A stretch of 64,000 nt of DNA, from NCBI GenBank assembly GCA_944324965.1, contig CALUYH010000004.1, positions 1 through 64,000 of the forward strand, given 5' to 3'. Below the pieces are notes generated by a model. That model made no database searches, was not told where the DNA came from, and saw only the letters and a list, made by a program, of their open reading frames with translations. The translations under genes and the position numbers were made by a program. Positions 36,861 to 46,977 of this stretch are shown here, piece after piece; the stretch's first letter is position 1, and each line of letters opens with the position of its first letter. The stretch comes from Candidatus Avelusimicrobium gallinaceum (lineage in GTDB: Bacteria > Elusimicrobiota > Elusimicrobia > Elusimicrobiales > Elusimicrobiaceae).

Positions 36861-38213
36861 ATGGGAAAATACTTCGGAACCGACGGGGTACGGGCGGTAG
36901 CAGGCCAGTTCCCGTTGGTGGATGATTTCATCCAAAAATTGGGCTATGCCGCCTTGCGCGAATTGCAGGAATATGCCAAAGACGAGCATTTAAAGCCCCA
37001 AGTCATCATCGCGCAGGACTCCCGCGCGTCCGGTCCGGCCATTTTGGCCGCGCTGGAAAAAGGCATCCGCGCCAGCGGCGCGGACGTCATCAGCGTAGGC
37101 ATCGCGCCCACCCCGGCCGTTGCCTATTTGGTTAAATACACCGGCAGCTTGTGCGGCGTGGTCATTTCCGCCAGCCACAATCCGGCCGAATTTAACGGCA
37201 TTAAATTTTTTACCAACCACGGCACCAAGCTCCCCGAAGAATTGGAAAATTCCATTGAAACGGAAATTGAAACGCTCAAAACCGTCCCCGCCCCCAAAGG
37301 GACGTTTAAAGAGGATGTATCCTTGGTCAAAGCGTACGAAAAATTCCTGATGTCTACGGTGGACGCGTCTTTATTAAAAGGGACCAAAGTCGTGCTGGAC
37401 TGCGCCAACGGCGCCAGCTCCAAAGTGGCGGTCAACGTGTTTGCCGGGTTGGGAATGGAAGTCGTGGTGACGGGCGCCAAGCCGGACGGCACCAACATCA
37501 ACAAAAACGTGGGCGCCCTGCATACCGAATTTATGCAGCAGCTGACCAAAAAGGAAGGCGCGTTTGTCGGGTTCAGTTTTGACGGCGACGCGGACCGCGT
37601 GATCGCGTCCGACGAAAACGGCCGCCAGCTGGACGGCGACAATATCATCGCTTCTTCCGCCTTGTGCATGAAGCAGGCCGGCCTGTTAAACGGCAACAAA
37701 GCCGTGCTGACCATTATGGCCAACCTGGGCTGCATTAATTATTTAAAAGAACACGGCGTGGATGTGGAACTGACCACCGTGGGCGACAAATACGTTTCCG
37801 AAGCGTTGGAAAAAGAAAACCTTTCCATCGGGGGAGAAACGTCCGGCCACATTATTTTCCGCCGGTTTGCCAACACGGGGGACGGCATTTTGTCCGCGTT
37901 GCAGTTTTTGCAATTTGTCAAAAAATCCGGTCATCCGGTCAGCTGGTTTGCCGACCGCTGGAAAAAATATCCCAGCAAACTCAAAGCCGTGCACGTCACG
38001 CAAAAAACGCCGCTGGACAAGCTGGACGGTTTTTTGCCGGGCGTAGCCGAAATTGAAAAGACCATGAACGGCCGCGGGCGCGTAGTCGTGCGTTACAGCG
38101 GCACCGAGCCCAAACTGCGCATTTTGGTAGAGGGCGACGACGAAACCGTGGTGGACCGCGTGATGAACCAAGTGGAAACGCTGTTCCGCCAAAAAGCGGA
38201 GGTATGCAAATGA
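36861..38213 (+). CDS. glmM: Phosphoglucosamine mutase
   Basis: 450 residues, alpha-D-phosphohexomutase fold. KYFGTDGVRA at the start, catalytic phospho-Ser loop VISASHNPAEFNGIKFF (about 98-114), metal-binding DGDADR, substrate loop GGETSGHII and phosphate loop RYSGTEPKLRILVEG. It converts glucosamine-6-phosphate to glucosamine-1-phosphate for UDP-GlcNAc. Start at 36861 is backed by AAGGAAG. With glmS two genes on, it forms an amino-sugar supply operon. The 80 bases after ftsH hold no clear promoter or terminator. Confidence 0.97.
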   Translation: MGKYFGTDGVRAVAGQFPLVDDFIQKLGYAALRELQEYAKDEHLKPQVIIAQDSRASGPAILAALEKGIRASGADVISVGIAPTPAVAYLVKYTGSLCGVVISASHNPAEFNGIKFFTNHGTKLPEELENSIETEIETLKTVPAPKGTFKEDVSLVKAYEKFLMSTVDASLLKGTKVVLDCANGASSKVAVNVFAGLGMEVVVTGAKPDGTNINKNVGALHTEFMQQLTKKEGAFVGFSFDGDADRVIASDENGRQLDGDNIIASSALCMKQAGLLNGNKAVLTIMANLGCINYLKEHGVDVELTTVGDKYVSEALEKENLSIGGETSGHIIFRRFANTGDGILSALQFLQFVKKSGHPVSWFADRWKKYPSKLKAVHVTQKTPLDKLDGFLPGVAEIEKTMNGRGRVVVRYSGTEPKLRILVEGDDETVVDRVMNQVETLFRQKAEVCK

Positions 38214-38926
38214 GTTTGAAATTAGGGGTAAATATCGATCACATCGCTACGCTGCGCCAAGCGCGCCGCGCGCCGTGGCCGGACCCGATAGACGCTGCGG
38301 CCGTGTGCCTGGCCACCGGGGCGGACTACATTGTGGTGCACTTGCGCAAAGACGCGCGCCACATCAACGAAAAGGACGTTGCCCTGCTGTGCAAAACGTT
38401 CCCGGGCAAAATCCATTTGGAATGTTCCTACACGCCGGAATTGGAAAAAGCCGCATTGAAGTACAAACCGTTTTCCGTGTGCATCGTGCCGGAAGAACCC
38501 GGCGAAGTAACCACCACGGGCGGCCTGAAGTTTACGCCCAAGGTAACCAAACGGTTGCTGGAAATGATTGAACACCTGCACAAAAAAGGCATTTTAGTCA
38601 GCCTGTTCATCAGCCCGGACGCCGACTCTGTGCGCACCGCCGCCAAATTGGGGGCGGACATTGTGGAGTTGTGCACGCGCGATTACAGCGAGGCGACTTC
38701 CGCCAAGCAAACACGCAAGCTGCTGCAGGATTTGGCGCTTTCCACGCTGCTGGCCAAGGAGCTGGGGCTGGAAGTGCACGCCGGGCACGGATTGGATTAC
38801 CACAACGTGCTGGCGGTGGCGGACATTGGCGGAATGGCCTGTATGAACATCGGTTTTTCCATCATCACCCGCTCGCTTTTTGCGGGTCTGCCGGCAGCCG
38901 TCAGCGAAATGAAGGGCTTGTTATAA
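38210..38926 (+). CDS. pdxJ: Pyridoxine 5'-phosphate synthase
   Basis: 238 residues, TIM barrel. Motifs LGVNIDHIATLRQARR, DYIVVHLRKDARHINEKD, HLECSYTPE and VHAGHGLDYHNV cover the phosphate and substrate sites. It condenses 3-amino-2-oxopropyl phosphate with DXP to make vitamin B6. Two ATGs compete (38204, 38210); GGAGG at 38198-38202 is only 1 base from the first and 7 from the second, so the second is chosen, giving an ATGA overlap with glmM. Confidence 0.96.
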   Translation: MSLKLGVNIDHIATLRQARRAPWPDPIDAAAVCLATGADYIVVHLRKDARHINEKDVALLCKTFPGKIHLECSYTPELEKAALKYKPFSVCIVPEEPGEVTTTGGLKFTPKVTKRLLEMIEHLHKKGILVSLFISPDADSVRTAAKLGADIVELCTRDYSEATSAKQTRKLLQDLALSTLLAKELGLEVHAGHGLDYHNVLAVADIGGMACMNIGFSIITRSLFAGLPAAVSEMKGLL

Positions 38927-38935
38927 GGAGCGTTT

Positions 38936-40776
<1,841 letters not shown>

Positions 40777-40777
<1 letters not shown>

Positions 40778-41124
40778 TGCGGATTATCGGCTTGGGGACG
40801 GATATTATAGAAGTAAAACGGATTGAACAATTCGCCCAAAAGCCGGGTGCGCTGGAGCGCATTTTTACCCCGCAGGAAATTGCCTACTGCCAGGCGCGCA
40901 AGAACCGGTACCAGCATTTGGCGGCACGTTTTGCCGCCAAAGAAGCCGTGTACAAGGCCTTGCCGTTTGGCGGGGTGGCGTTTACAAACATCCGGGTCAC
41001 CAACCTGGAGGACGGCCGTCCCGTCGTGTCGGTAGCCGACGAACGGTGCAAGGACTTGCAAGTTTTGCTTACGCTGTCGCATACGGACACGTATGCCACG
41101 GCTACGGCGGTGGTGCAACAATGA
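40777..41124 (+). CDS. acpS: Holo-[acyl-carrier-protein] synthase
   Basis: 115 residues. Both family motifs are present: GLGTDIIEVKRIE with the Mg-binding Asp, and RFAAKEAVYKALP with the catalytic Glu/Lys. It transfers 4'-phosphopantetheine from CoA to ACP for fatty acid synthesis. Overlaps glmS (TAATG) and nnrD (ATGA). Near-universal partner of pdxJ and nnrD in bacterial operons, which matches this layout. Confidence 0.95.
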
Positions 41125-42026
41125 AACAAATCACACGTGATATTTTCCGCTCGCTTTTGCCCAAGCGTCCGCGCCAGGCGCACAAAGGTTCGTTTGGCCG
41201 GGTGCTGGTGGTGGCCGGTTCGCGCACGATGTGCGGGGCCGGGTTTTTGTGCGCCAAAAGCGCCTTGCGGGCCGGAGCGGGCCTGGTGTTTTGGGCGTTG
41301 CCGGAAAGTATGCAGCCTGCGTTTGCGGCCGCGTTGCCGGAAGTCATTACGCTGCCGATGCCGCAGAACCGCCGCGGGGAAATCGCGGCCGAAGCCTTTG
41401 GCCTGTTGGCGGATTTTATTCGGCTGCGCCAGCCGTCTTTGATGGTGCTGGGGCCGGGCATGGGCGAAAGCCCGCTGCTGCCCCCGGTGCTTACGCAGGG
41501 GACGCTGCCCCTGGTGGCGGATGCCGACGCACTGAATGCGCTCGCCAGGCAGAACGGATGGGACCAAACGTGGCCCCGCCAACGGCCGTGCATTTTTACG
41601 CCGCACCCCGGCGAAATGGCCCGCCTGTTGGGCACGCGCACCGCAACGGACGAAGCCGCCCGCAAGGAACAGGCCGAAATGCTGTGCCAACTGACGGGAA
41701 GTGTGAGCATTTTAAAAGGCGCCGGCACTTTGGTGTGCGCCCAGCGGGAAGGACAGTTATACCTGTGGCAGAACACGACCGGCGGTCCGGCCTTGGCCAA
41801 GGCGGGCTCCGGTGATGTGCTGTCCGGCGTGATTGCCGGGTTGTGGGCGCAACTGGGCACCGCGGAAGGATTTAATACGCAAACCGCCCTTAAAGCCGCT
41901 TTGTGCGGGGTTTATTTGCACGGGCTGGCGGGCGATTTGGCCGCCGTCAAACGCACCGATTACGGCGTGTTGGCGGGCGACACGGCCGATTCTATACCGC
42001 AAGCGTTTTTGGAAACGCTGGCGTAA
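41121..42026 (+). CDS. nnrD: ADP/ATP-dependent NAD(P)HX dehydratase
   Basis: 301 residues, ribokinase-like fold. KGSFGRVLVVAGS, LGPGMGES, FTPHPGEMARLLG, LKGAGTLVCA and AKAGSGDVLSGVIAGLWAQ are the family motifs. It restores NADH and NADPH from their damaged hydrates. Only the dehydratase domain is present; the NnrE epimerase domain fused to it in many bacteria is missing and is not next door. Start at 41121 follows from the ATGA junction. Confidence 0.93.
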   Translation: MKQITRDIFRSLLPKRPRQAHKGSFGRVLVVAGSRTMCGAGFLCAKSALRAGAGLVFWALPESMQPAFAAALPEVITLPMPQNRRGEIAAEAFGLLADFIRLRQPSLMVLGPGMGESPLLPPVLTQGTLPLVADADALNALARQNGWDQTWPRQRPCIFTPHPGEMARLLGTRTATDEAARKEQAEMLCQLTGSVSILKGAGTLVCAQREGQLYLWQNTTGGPALAKAGSGDVLSGVIAGLWAQLGTAEGFNTQTALKAALCGVYLHGLAGDLAAVKRTDYGVLAGDTADSIPQAFLETLA

Positions 42027-42047
42027 TTTGGTTGGGAAGGAGCAGGT

Positions 42048-42947
42048 ATGAACCCTATCTTGTATGTGATTTTGGCAATTGTATGTGCGTTGGCACTGGT
42101 GGCGCTGGGCACGGTCTATTTTTGTATGCGCACGGCCAAAAAGGTGCTGCACCCGGCGTCCAAGCGCAAACCGTTAGACGCCTGGCCGGACCAGTTCGGC
42201 CTGCCGTATGAAAACATTTATTTCAAGACCGAAGACAAAGTGCAAATCAAGGGTTGGTTTATCCCCAGCGAACAAGAATCCAACAAAACCATTATTTTAA
42301 TGCACGGTTGGGGGATGAACCGCGCGGATATTTTGAAAAATACCTACTTTCTGCACGATTTGGGTTTTAACTTGATGTACTTTGATTTCCGCGCGCTGGG
42401 GGAAAGCGGCGGCAAGACGAGCTCTATCGGCTACCTGGAACTGAAAGACGTGGCCGCTGCGGTGCGGTTTTTAAAGGAAACGCGCCCGCAGCTGTGCGAG
42501 CGCATCGGCCTGTACGGCCTGTCCATGGGCGGGATGGTGGCCATTTGCGAAGCCGCCCGCAACCCGGAAATCGTGTGCGTGGTGGCGGAAGCGTCGTATT
42601 ATTCGTTCCGGCGGGTCGTGTCCCGCTGGGCGTGGGTGCACAACCGGGTACCGTATTTCCCGCTGATTCCGATTATCTTGCACTACATCCGCAAATACCT
42701 GCGCGTCAATCCGGAGCGGTACAGCCCCAAATACAATATCCCCAAAATCGCGCCGCGGCCGGTGTTTATCATCCACGGCCGTTACGACAATTTAGTCCCC
42801 GCCGCGCAAGCCAAAATGCTGTTTAAAAAAGCCGGCGAACCCAAGGAAATCTGGCTCGTGCCCGGCGCCAAACACAACAAATGCGCCGAGGTGGGCGGGT
42901 TTGAATACAAACAGCGGCTGGCGGATTTTTTCCGCAAGTATTTATAA
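42048..42947 (+). CDS. Membrane-anchored alpha/beta hydrolase
   Basis: 299 residues. One N-terminal membrane segment (LYVILAIVCALALVALGTVY), then an alpha/beta-hydrolase domain: IILMHGWGMNRADIL oxyanion loop, YFDFRALGESGG, nucleophile elbow GLYGLSMGGMV, acid Asp in IHGRYDNLVP and the catalytic His in PGAKHNKCAEV. Resembles BAAT/YqkD-type serine hydrolases; substrate unknown. AAGGAG precedes the ATG. Last gene of the glmM operon, closed by the terminator at 42957. Confidence 0.88.
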   Translation: MNPILYVILAIVCALALVALGTVYFCMRTAKKVLHPASKRKPLDAWPDQFGLPYENIYFKTEDKVQIKGWFIPSEQESNKTIILMHGWGMNRADILKNTYFLHDLGFNLMYFDFRALGESGGKTSSIGYLELKDVAAAVRFLKETRPQLCERIGLYGLSMGGMVAICEAARNPEIVCVVAEASYYSFRRVVSRWAWVHNRVPYFPLIPIILHYIRKYLRVNPERYSPKYNIPKIAPRPVFIIHGRYDNLVPAAQAKMLFKKAGEPKEIWLVPGAKHNKCAEVGGFEYKQRLADFFRKYL

Positions 42948-42956
42948 ATTTATTCA

Positions 42957-42980
42957 CCCGCCGCTTTGGGCGGGCCTTTT
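42957..42980 (+). terminator. Terminator of the glmM-nnrD operon
   Basis: CCCGCC, loop GCTTTG, GGCGGG then CCTTTTG. The next ATG is only 17 bases away, so readthrough may feed gph. Confidence 0.7.
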
Positions 42981-42996
42981 GTAAGAGGAGTGAAGT

Positions 42997-43653
42997 ATGG
43001 CAGGAACAGAGTTAGTGATTTTTGATTTGGACGGTACGTTGCTGGACACCATTTCCGACTTGGCCGCCGCCGCCAACGCGGCACTGCAGGCCAACGGGTT
43101 CCCGGTCCGCACGCAGGAAGAATGCCAGCAATTTGTGGGCAACGGCGTGACCAAACTGTTGGAACGGGCCTTGCCGGAAGGGCACAAAACGGCGCAAGAG
43201 GTGGAAAAAATCCGCCCGGCTTTTTTTGCCTATTACGACCAACATTTAACGGACGTCACCCGCCCCTATCCCGGTATGCCGCAATTGCTGGAAAATCTGC
43301 AAAAGCGGGGGGTAAAATTGGCGGTTGCGTCCAACAAATACCAAAGCGCCACCACGCGGCTGGTCAAGCATTTCTTTCCGAACATTTCCTTTTGTGCGGT
43401 GCTGGGCCAGCGCGAAGAAATTGCCGTAAAGCCGGACCCGGCCATTGTGGACGAAATTTTGTGGACGTCCGGCGCCGCGCGCGAAAACACCCTGTACGTG
43501 GGGGATTCGGACGTGGATATGCAAACGGCCCACAACGCGGGCGTGCGCGTGTGCGCGGTGCTGTGGGGGTTCCGCACGCGGGAAGAATTGGTTCCCTACA
43601 AACCGGATTTTTTGGCCTCCCAACCGGCCGACATTGCCGAGATGGTGGCCTGA
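42997..43653 (+). CDS. gph: Phosphoglycolate phosphatase-like HAD hydrolase
   Basis: 218 residues. Motif I IFDLDGTLLDT with helical C1 cap, motif II VASNKYQ, motif III Lys in AVKPDPA and motif IV YVGDSDVDMQTAHNAG. The LDTISDLAAAANAALQANGF N-terminal segment is characteristic of Gph, which removes phosphate from 2-phosphoglycolate left by DNA repair. AGAGGAG precedes the ATG. The exact substrate of HAD enzymes is hard to fix from sequence. Confidence 0.85.
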   Translation: MAGTELVIFDLDGTLLDTISDLAAAANAALQANGFPVRTQEECQQFVGNGVTKLLERALPEGHKTAQEVEKIRPAFFAYYDQHLTDVTRPYPGMPQLLENLQKRGVKLAVASNKYQSATTRLVKHFFPNISFCAVLGQREEIAVKPDPAIVDEILWTSGAARENTLYVGDSDVDMQTAHNAGVRVCAVLWGFRTREELVPYKPDFLASQPADIAEMVA

Positions 43654-43672
43654 AGATTGGTCTGCTAAAAAC

Positions 43673-43708
43673 AAACGGGAAACGTCTAAAAACGTTTCCC
43701 GTTTTTGT
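43673..43708. terminator. Bidirectional terminator
   Basis: AAACGGGAAACGT, loop CTAAAA, ACGTTTCCCGTTT and a T-run; serves gph and, from the other strand, glxK. Confidence 0.9.
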
Positions 43709-43742
43709 TTTTAATGGAAAAATTTTGCCGATTGACAACCGG

Positions 43743-44846
43743 TTACAGGGCGTTGACCAGGCGGCGCAAATATGCGGCCGTGTGTTGCATACACGCGGCG
43801 GCGTTAGGCGCAAAATCCGTCAAAACAGCCAGTTGCGTCGGTGCCAGCGGTTGGTTGGCCAGGGCCTTTTCTTCCACTTGTCCGCAAATAAACAGCACCG
43901 GCTTTTTGTGTTTTTTGGCCAGCTTCAATACCGCCAGCGGCGCCTTGCCGTAAAAAGTTTGGCGGTCCAGCTTTCCTTCGGTCGTAATGACTAAATCCGC
44001 CCAATCAAACTGTTCTTCCAGGTGCGCTTTTTGGAACAGGAAATCCGCGCCTAACAATAATTGCGCCCCGAAACATCCGTACAGCCCCGCGGCAATGGCC
44101 CCGGCGGCCGCCGTGCTGGGGGTGTGGGCCATATCCCGCCCGCTGGCTTGCTTTACGACGCGTGCCCACCGGGCCATGACTTTATCCAAAATTTTCACTT
44201 GTTCCGGCGTCGCCCCTTTCTGCGGGCCGAACACTTTGGCTGAACTTTTGGGCCCCAACAGCGGGTTGGTTACGTCTGCCACGGCGTAAAAGCGGACGGA
44301 TTTTATTTGTTCTTGTAAGGGGGTTAAATCTACGCGCGCCAATTGCAAAAGCGGCTCGGCCCCGAGGGGAATTGGGCGGCTGGTTTTGTCCAGCAAGTGG
44401 GCTCCGCACGCCGCGGCCATCCCGGCGCCGCCGTCGTTGCAGGCCACGCCGCCAAGCCCCACATAAATCGTTTTGGCGCCTTCTTGGACGGCGCGCAAAA
44501 TGGCTTGCCCTACCCCAAAGCTGGAGGCGCCCAGCGGGTCCAGTTCTTCTTTTTTGGCCGTTCCCAGCCCGCAAATGCGGGCGGTTTCTATAATGGCGGT
44601 TTTTCCGTCAGACAAAAGCAAAAAAGACGTGCGGCGCGGTTTTAAAAAGGCGTTTTTGGCGGTGAGAAAAATCGGTTTGGCCTGCGGGTCCAATGTGCGG
44701 AAAAAATCGGTAAATCCGTCCCCTCCGTCCGAAAGCGGATAGGCCCGCACGGTGTGTTTTTGGGCTAATGTTCGGGTAAGGGCCTGTGCGGCCGCACGCG
44801 CGCTTAAAGAACCTTTAAACGCGTTGGGCAAAACGAGTATGTTCAT
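43743..44846 (-). CDS. glxK: Glycerate kinase
   Basis: 367 residues, glycerate kinase type 1 (GarK/GlxK). VLPNAFKGSLSARAAAQAL at the start, YPLSDGGDGFTDFF, LGGVACNDGGAGMAAACG and a C-terminal DLVITTEGKLDRQTFYGKAP are family hallmarks. It phosphorylates D-glycerate for entry into glycolysis or serine routes. The start overlaps the stop of the upstream outer-membrane protein gene (TAATG), so translation is coupled although the functions look unrelated. Confidence 0.93.
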   Translation of the reverse strand: MNILVLPNAFKGSLSARAAAQALTRTLAQKHTVRAYPLSDGGDGFTDFFRTLDPQAKPIFLTAKNAFLKPRRTSFLLLSDGKTAIIETARICGLGTAKKEELDPLGASSFGVGQAILRAVQEGAKTIYVGLGGVACNDGGAGMAAACGAHLLDKTSRPIPLGAEPLLQLARVDLTPLQEQIKSVRFYAVADVTNPLLGPKSSAKVFGPQKGATPEQVKILDKVMARWARVVKQASGRDMAHTPSTAAAGAIAAGLYGCFGAQLLLGADFLFQKAHLEEQFDWADLVITTEGKLDRQTFYGKAPLAVLKLAKKHKKPVLFICGQVEEKALANQPLAPTQLAVLTDFAPNAAACMQHTAAYLRRLVNAL

Positions 44847-46183
44847 TAAAATTTCCAGCTAAACTGGGCCTGCACCACGGTGTTGGACGCGGCGGATTCT
44901 TTCAGCTCATCCTGCCGTGCGGCAAATACCTGGCGCACTTCCAACCCCAGCATTAAATCGTCCACCCATGTTTCCACACCAACACCCACCGAGCCGGCAA
45001 ACGTGTTGGAAGATATGGTATCGCGAAATCCGGTAGTGGTCGGCTGCGCGGTAGAGGAATCGGTCACGGTGCCGCGGTAGTTCAGCGTCAGCATTTCGTA
45101 CGCGGCGGAACCGGTTAAATAAAACGTAAAGCGGCTGGCCGGATTTAAATAGTAGTTCACGTTGGCGCCGATGGTCAAAATGTTGCCGCTGCTGCTGGCG
45201 TCCAAGGTATTGGTTCCTTTCGTACCGGCAAACGAGTGGTTGGAAATGCTTGCAAAGGAAAGCGTCGGCCCCAGCCAGAAGTTGCTTTCCTTGATGCGCC
45301 ATAAAAATTTGGAAGATATCACCGCGCTCGTGCCGCCCACGTCCACGGTTTTGTCGCCCAGTTCTACGGTATACAAATCACCCAGTTTAATGGTCCCGCT
45401 GAGGTTTAAGTCCAGCGGCATGGCGCCGGCTTCAATGGCAAAGTATTTATCAAAATTTTTTTCTTTGTAGTTTTTCTTCGGGGTTTCTTTTTTGGCCGGT
45501 TTTTTGGAAGCCAGTTCCTGCTTGGCGGCCGCGGCGTAATCCTGCTGGCTTACTTCGCCGGTTTTTACGCTTTTTACAAAGGCTTCTTCGTCCGTTGCGG
45601 TGCGCGGGGCCGGCACTTCTTTTACGGCGGCAGATACGCCGGGCGTGACCACCCGGCCGTTTACCACGGTAGCTTTTTGCGCGTCAAACACCTGGTCAAT
45701 ATCGGAATCAAACGTCAGCCCGCCGGCGGCTTGTACCACGTTGTCCTGGCCGGATTGCGCGGCCGCTTGCGCCGCGGCTTGGGCGGCCTGTTGCTGCTGG
45801 ATGTTTTGCTGGACGAACTCCTGCTGGGCTTTGGCGCCTTGGTCGTAGTCATATGTTTCAATGGATACGATTTGGGGCATATCAATGTTGACGGTGGCGC
45901 CGTCATCGGTTTGGAGTTTTAAGTTAAATTCGTCCAAGTCCAAAATCACGCCCACCAGCTGCGTGCCGCCTTTTAAAATAATGCGGTGCTTGTCGGGCAG
46001 GATTTGTTCAATTTCGCGTTGGTTGAGCGTGATGTTGCCGTACGAGGTGGCCAGGTTCAGCGTGTATTCGGTCTGGGATAAAATAGACCCGCTGATCAGT
46101 TCCCCGGTTTTCATTTTAATCGTTTCCGCCGACGCCGCAACGGCCGCCAGCAGCAAACATACGGCTAACACACTTTTTTTCAT
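44846..46183 (-). CDS. Outer-membrane beta-barrel protein with Sm-like N-terminal repeats
   Basis: 445 residues. Signal peptide MKKSVLAVCLLLAAVAASA; two short beta-modules (residues ~20-60, KTGELISGSILSQTEYTLNL, and ~70-115, KGGTQLVGVILDLDEFNLKL) like the VxGxI repeats of Sm-like periplasmic domains; an Ala/Gln-rich coiled segment (~125-150); a Lys-rich linker; then about 200 residues of alternating strands ending VVQAQFSWKF with a terminal Phe, typical of BAM-inserted barrels. Function unknown; a wall-binding or envelope-spanning role would fit the layout. GAGGT precedes the start at 46183. Confidence 0.75.
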   Translation of the reverse strand: MKKSVLAVCLLLAAVAASAETIKMKTGELISGSILSQTEYTLNLATSYGNITLNQREIEQILPDKHRIILKGGTQLVGVILDLDEFNLKLQTDDGATVNIDMPQIVSIETYDYDQGAKAQQEFVQQNIQQQQAAQAAAQAAAQSGQDNVVQAAGGLTFDSDIDQVFDAQKATVVNGRVVTPGVSAAVKEVPAPRTATDEEAFVKSVKTGEVSQQDYAAAAKQELASKKPAKKETPKKNYKEKNFDKYFAIEAGAMPLDLNLSGTIKLGDLYTVELGDKTVDVGGTSAVISSKFLWRIKESNFWLGPTLSFASISNHSFAGTKGTNTLDASSSGNILTIGANVNYYLNPASRFTFYLTGSAAYEMLTLNYRGTVTDSSTAQPTTTGFRDTISSNTFAGSVGVGVETWVDDLMLGLEVRQVFAARQDELKESAASNTVVQAQFSWKF

Positions 46184-46205
46184 ACAACCTCGCATGGATA
46201 AAAAC

Positions 46206-46238
46206 AAAAAGGGGCGGCGCGGGGGTTCCGCGCCGCGC
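46206..46238 (-). terminator. Terminator after the 117-residue membrane protein gene
   Basis: Minus-strand GCGGCGCGG, loop, CCGCGCCGC followed by CCCCTTTTT. Confidence 0.75.
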
Positions 46239-46242
46239 AACA

Positions 46243-46596
46243 TTATTTGGATTCTTGTTCTACAACTTTTTCGGTTTCGGATTCGGCGGGTTTTTCTTCC
46301 GCTTCTTTCATCGCGCAGCCGCACGGAGCTACGGTTTTTTTAATTTTGCGCAGCACCTGCAGGATTTTGGCAATGGTCAGGAAACCGATGGCGGTAAACA
46401 CGTCGGTCAGCACGTACACGGCCGCGGCCATCCACATTTCGCTCCCGGAAAGCTGCGGATGCGTGAAGATCGCATACGCCTGGAACACCGCATACGCCAA
46501 CGCGATGTAGAAAAATACGACAAACAGCACGTACAACCCTTTCAGGCAAAGCCAGTTGTGCGGCCACCATTTACAAGATTTGCAGCATTTAGACAT
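46243..46596 (-). CDS. Small membrane protein, PHNWL family copy A
   Basis: 117 residues: a Cys-rich start (MSKCCKSCKWW), then WPHNWLCLKGL, two membrane segments and a Glu-rich cytosolic tail preceded by CGC. Its first half is related to the 101-residue protein at 46672 (shared PHNWL-hL-x3-ahxxFY). The Cys set (C4, C5, C8 and a later C-G-C) could bind metal. AAGGAG and an extended -10 TGATACAAT (46649-46644) support an independent start. Unknown family to me. Confidence 0.78.
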   Translation of the reverse strand: MSKCCKSCKWWPHNWLCLKGLYVLFVVFFYIALAYAVFQAYAIFTHPQLSGSEMWMAAAVYVLTDVFTAIGFLTIAKILQVLRKIKKTVAPCGCAMKEAEEKPAESETEKVVEQESK

Positions 46597-46643
46597 AGTT
46601 CACTCCTTTTTATGGGGAAAAACGCCTTACCCCCTATGTTCAT

Positions 46644-46649
46644 ATTGTA
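46644..46649 (-). promoter_or_regulatory. -10 box of the 117-residue membrane protein gene
   Basis: TGA-TACAAT on the minus strand, 47 bases before the ATG. Confidence 0.45.
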
Positions 46650-46671
46650 TCAAAAGAAGATGAGTTGTGCG

Positions 46672-46977
46672 CTAGTTGCGCGGGTCGGCTTTGGAAAGGA
46701 TTTGCGTCAGGGTGCCCAACAGACAGATAAACAGCGACCAACCCACACACGCCAGCATGGCCTGCAGGGCGGCCAGCCCGTAAATGCGGCGCAGCGGGGC
46801 GGATTGAGCGGCCAGCGTGGCCGGGTCCGTCCAAAAGGTGGCCAGCCAATTGAAGGCCGCATATACACCCACAAACAACGTGGCGTAAAACAGCACCGTA
46901 AACAACCGTTTCAGACTGGTGAGGCCCAGCCAGTTGTGCGGCAGAAAAGCATGAAAATTTTTAAATCCGTTTGGCAT
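46672..46977 (-). CDS. Small membrane protein, PHNWL family copy B
   Basis: 101 residues: MPNGFKNFHAFLPHNWLGLT, then two or three hydrophobic segments (LFTVLFYATLFVGVYAAF; a second after WTDP) and a short polar end. Paralogous to copy A, but without its Cys-rich ends. The start at 46977 lies inside the last 17 bases of recN, so it is expressed as the final gene of the nadK-recN operon. Function unknown. Confidence 0.75.
   Translation of the reverse strand: MPNGFKNFHAFLPHNWLGLTSLKRLFTVLFYATLFVGVYAAFNWLATFWTDPATLAAQSAPLRRIYGLAALQAMLACVGWSLFICLLGTLTQILSKADPRN

Noticed and set aside
38204-38209. Upstream ATG for pdxJ
   Set aside because: Only one base separates it from the GGAGG site; the ATG at 38210 has proper spacing and the usual MSLKLGVNIDHI start.
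38927-38935. glmS ribozyme
   Set aside because: The gap before glmS is nine bases and the upstream coding sequence shows no reason to expect the ribozyme core.
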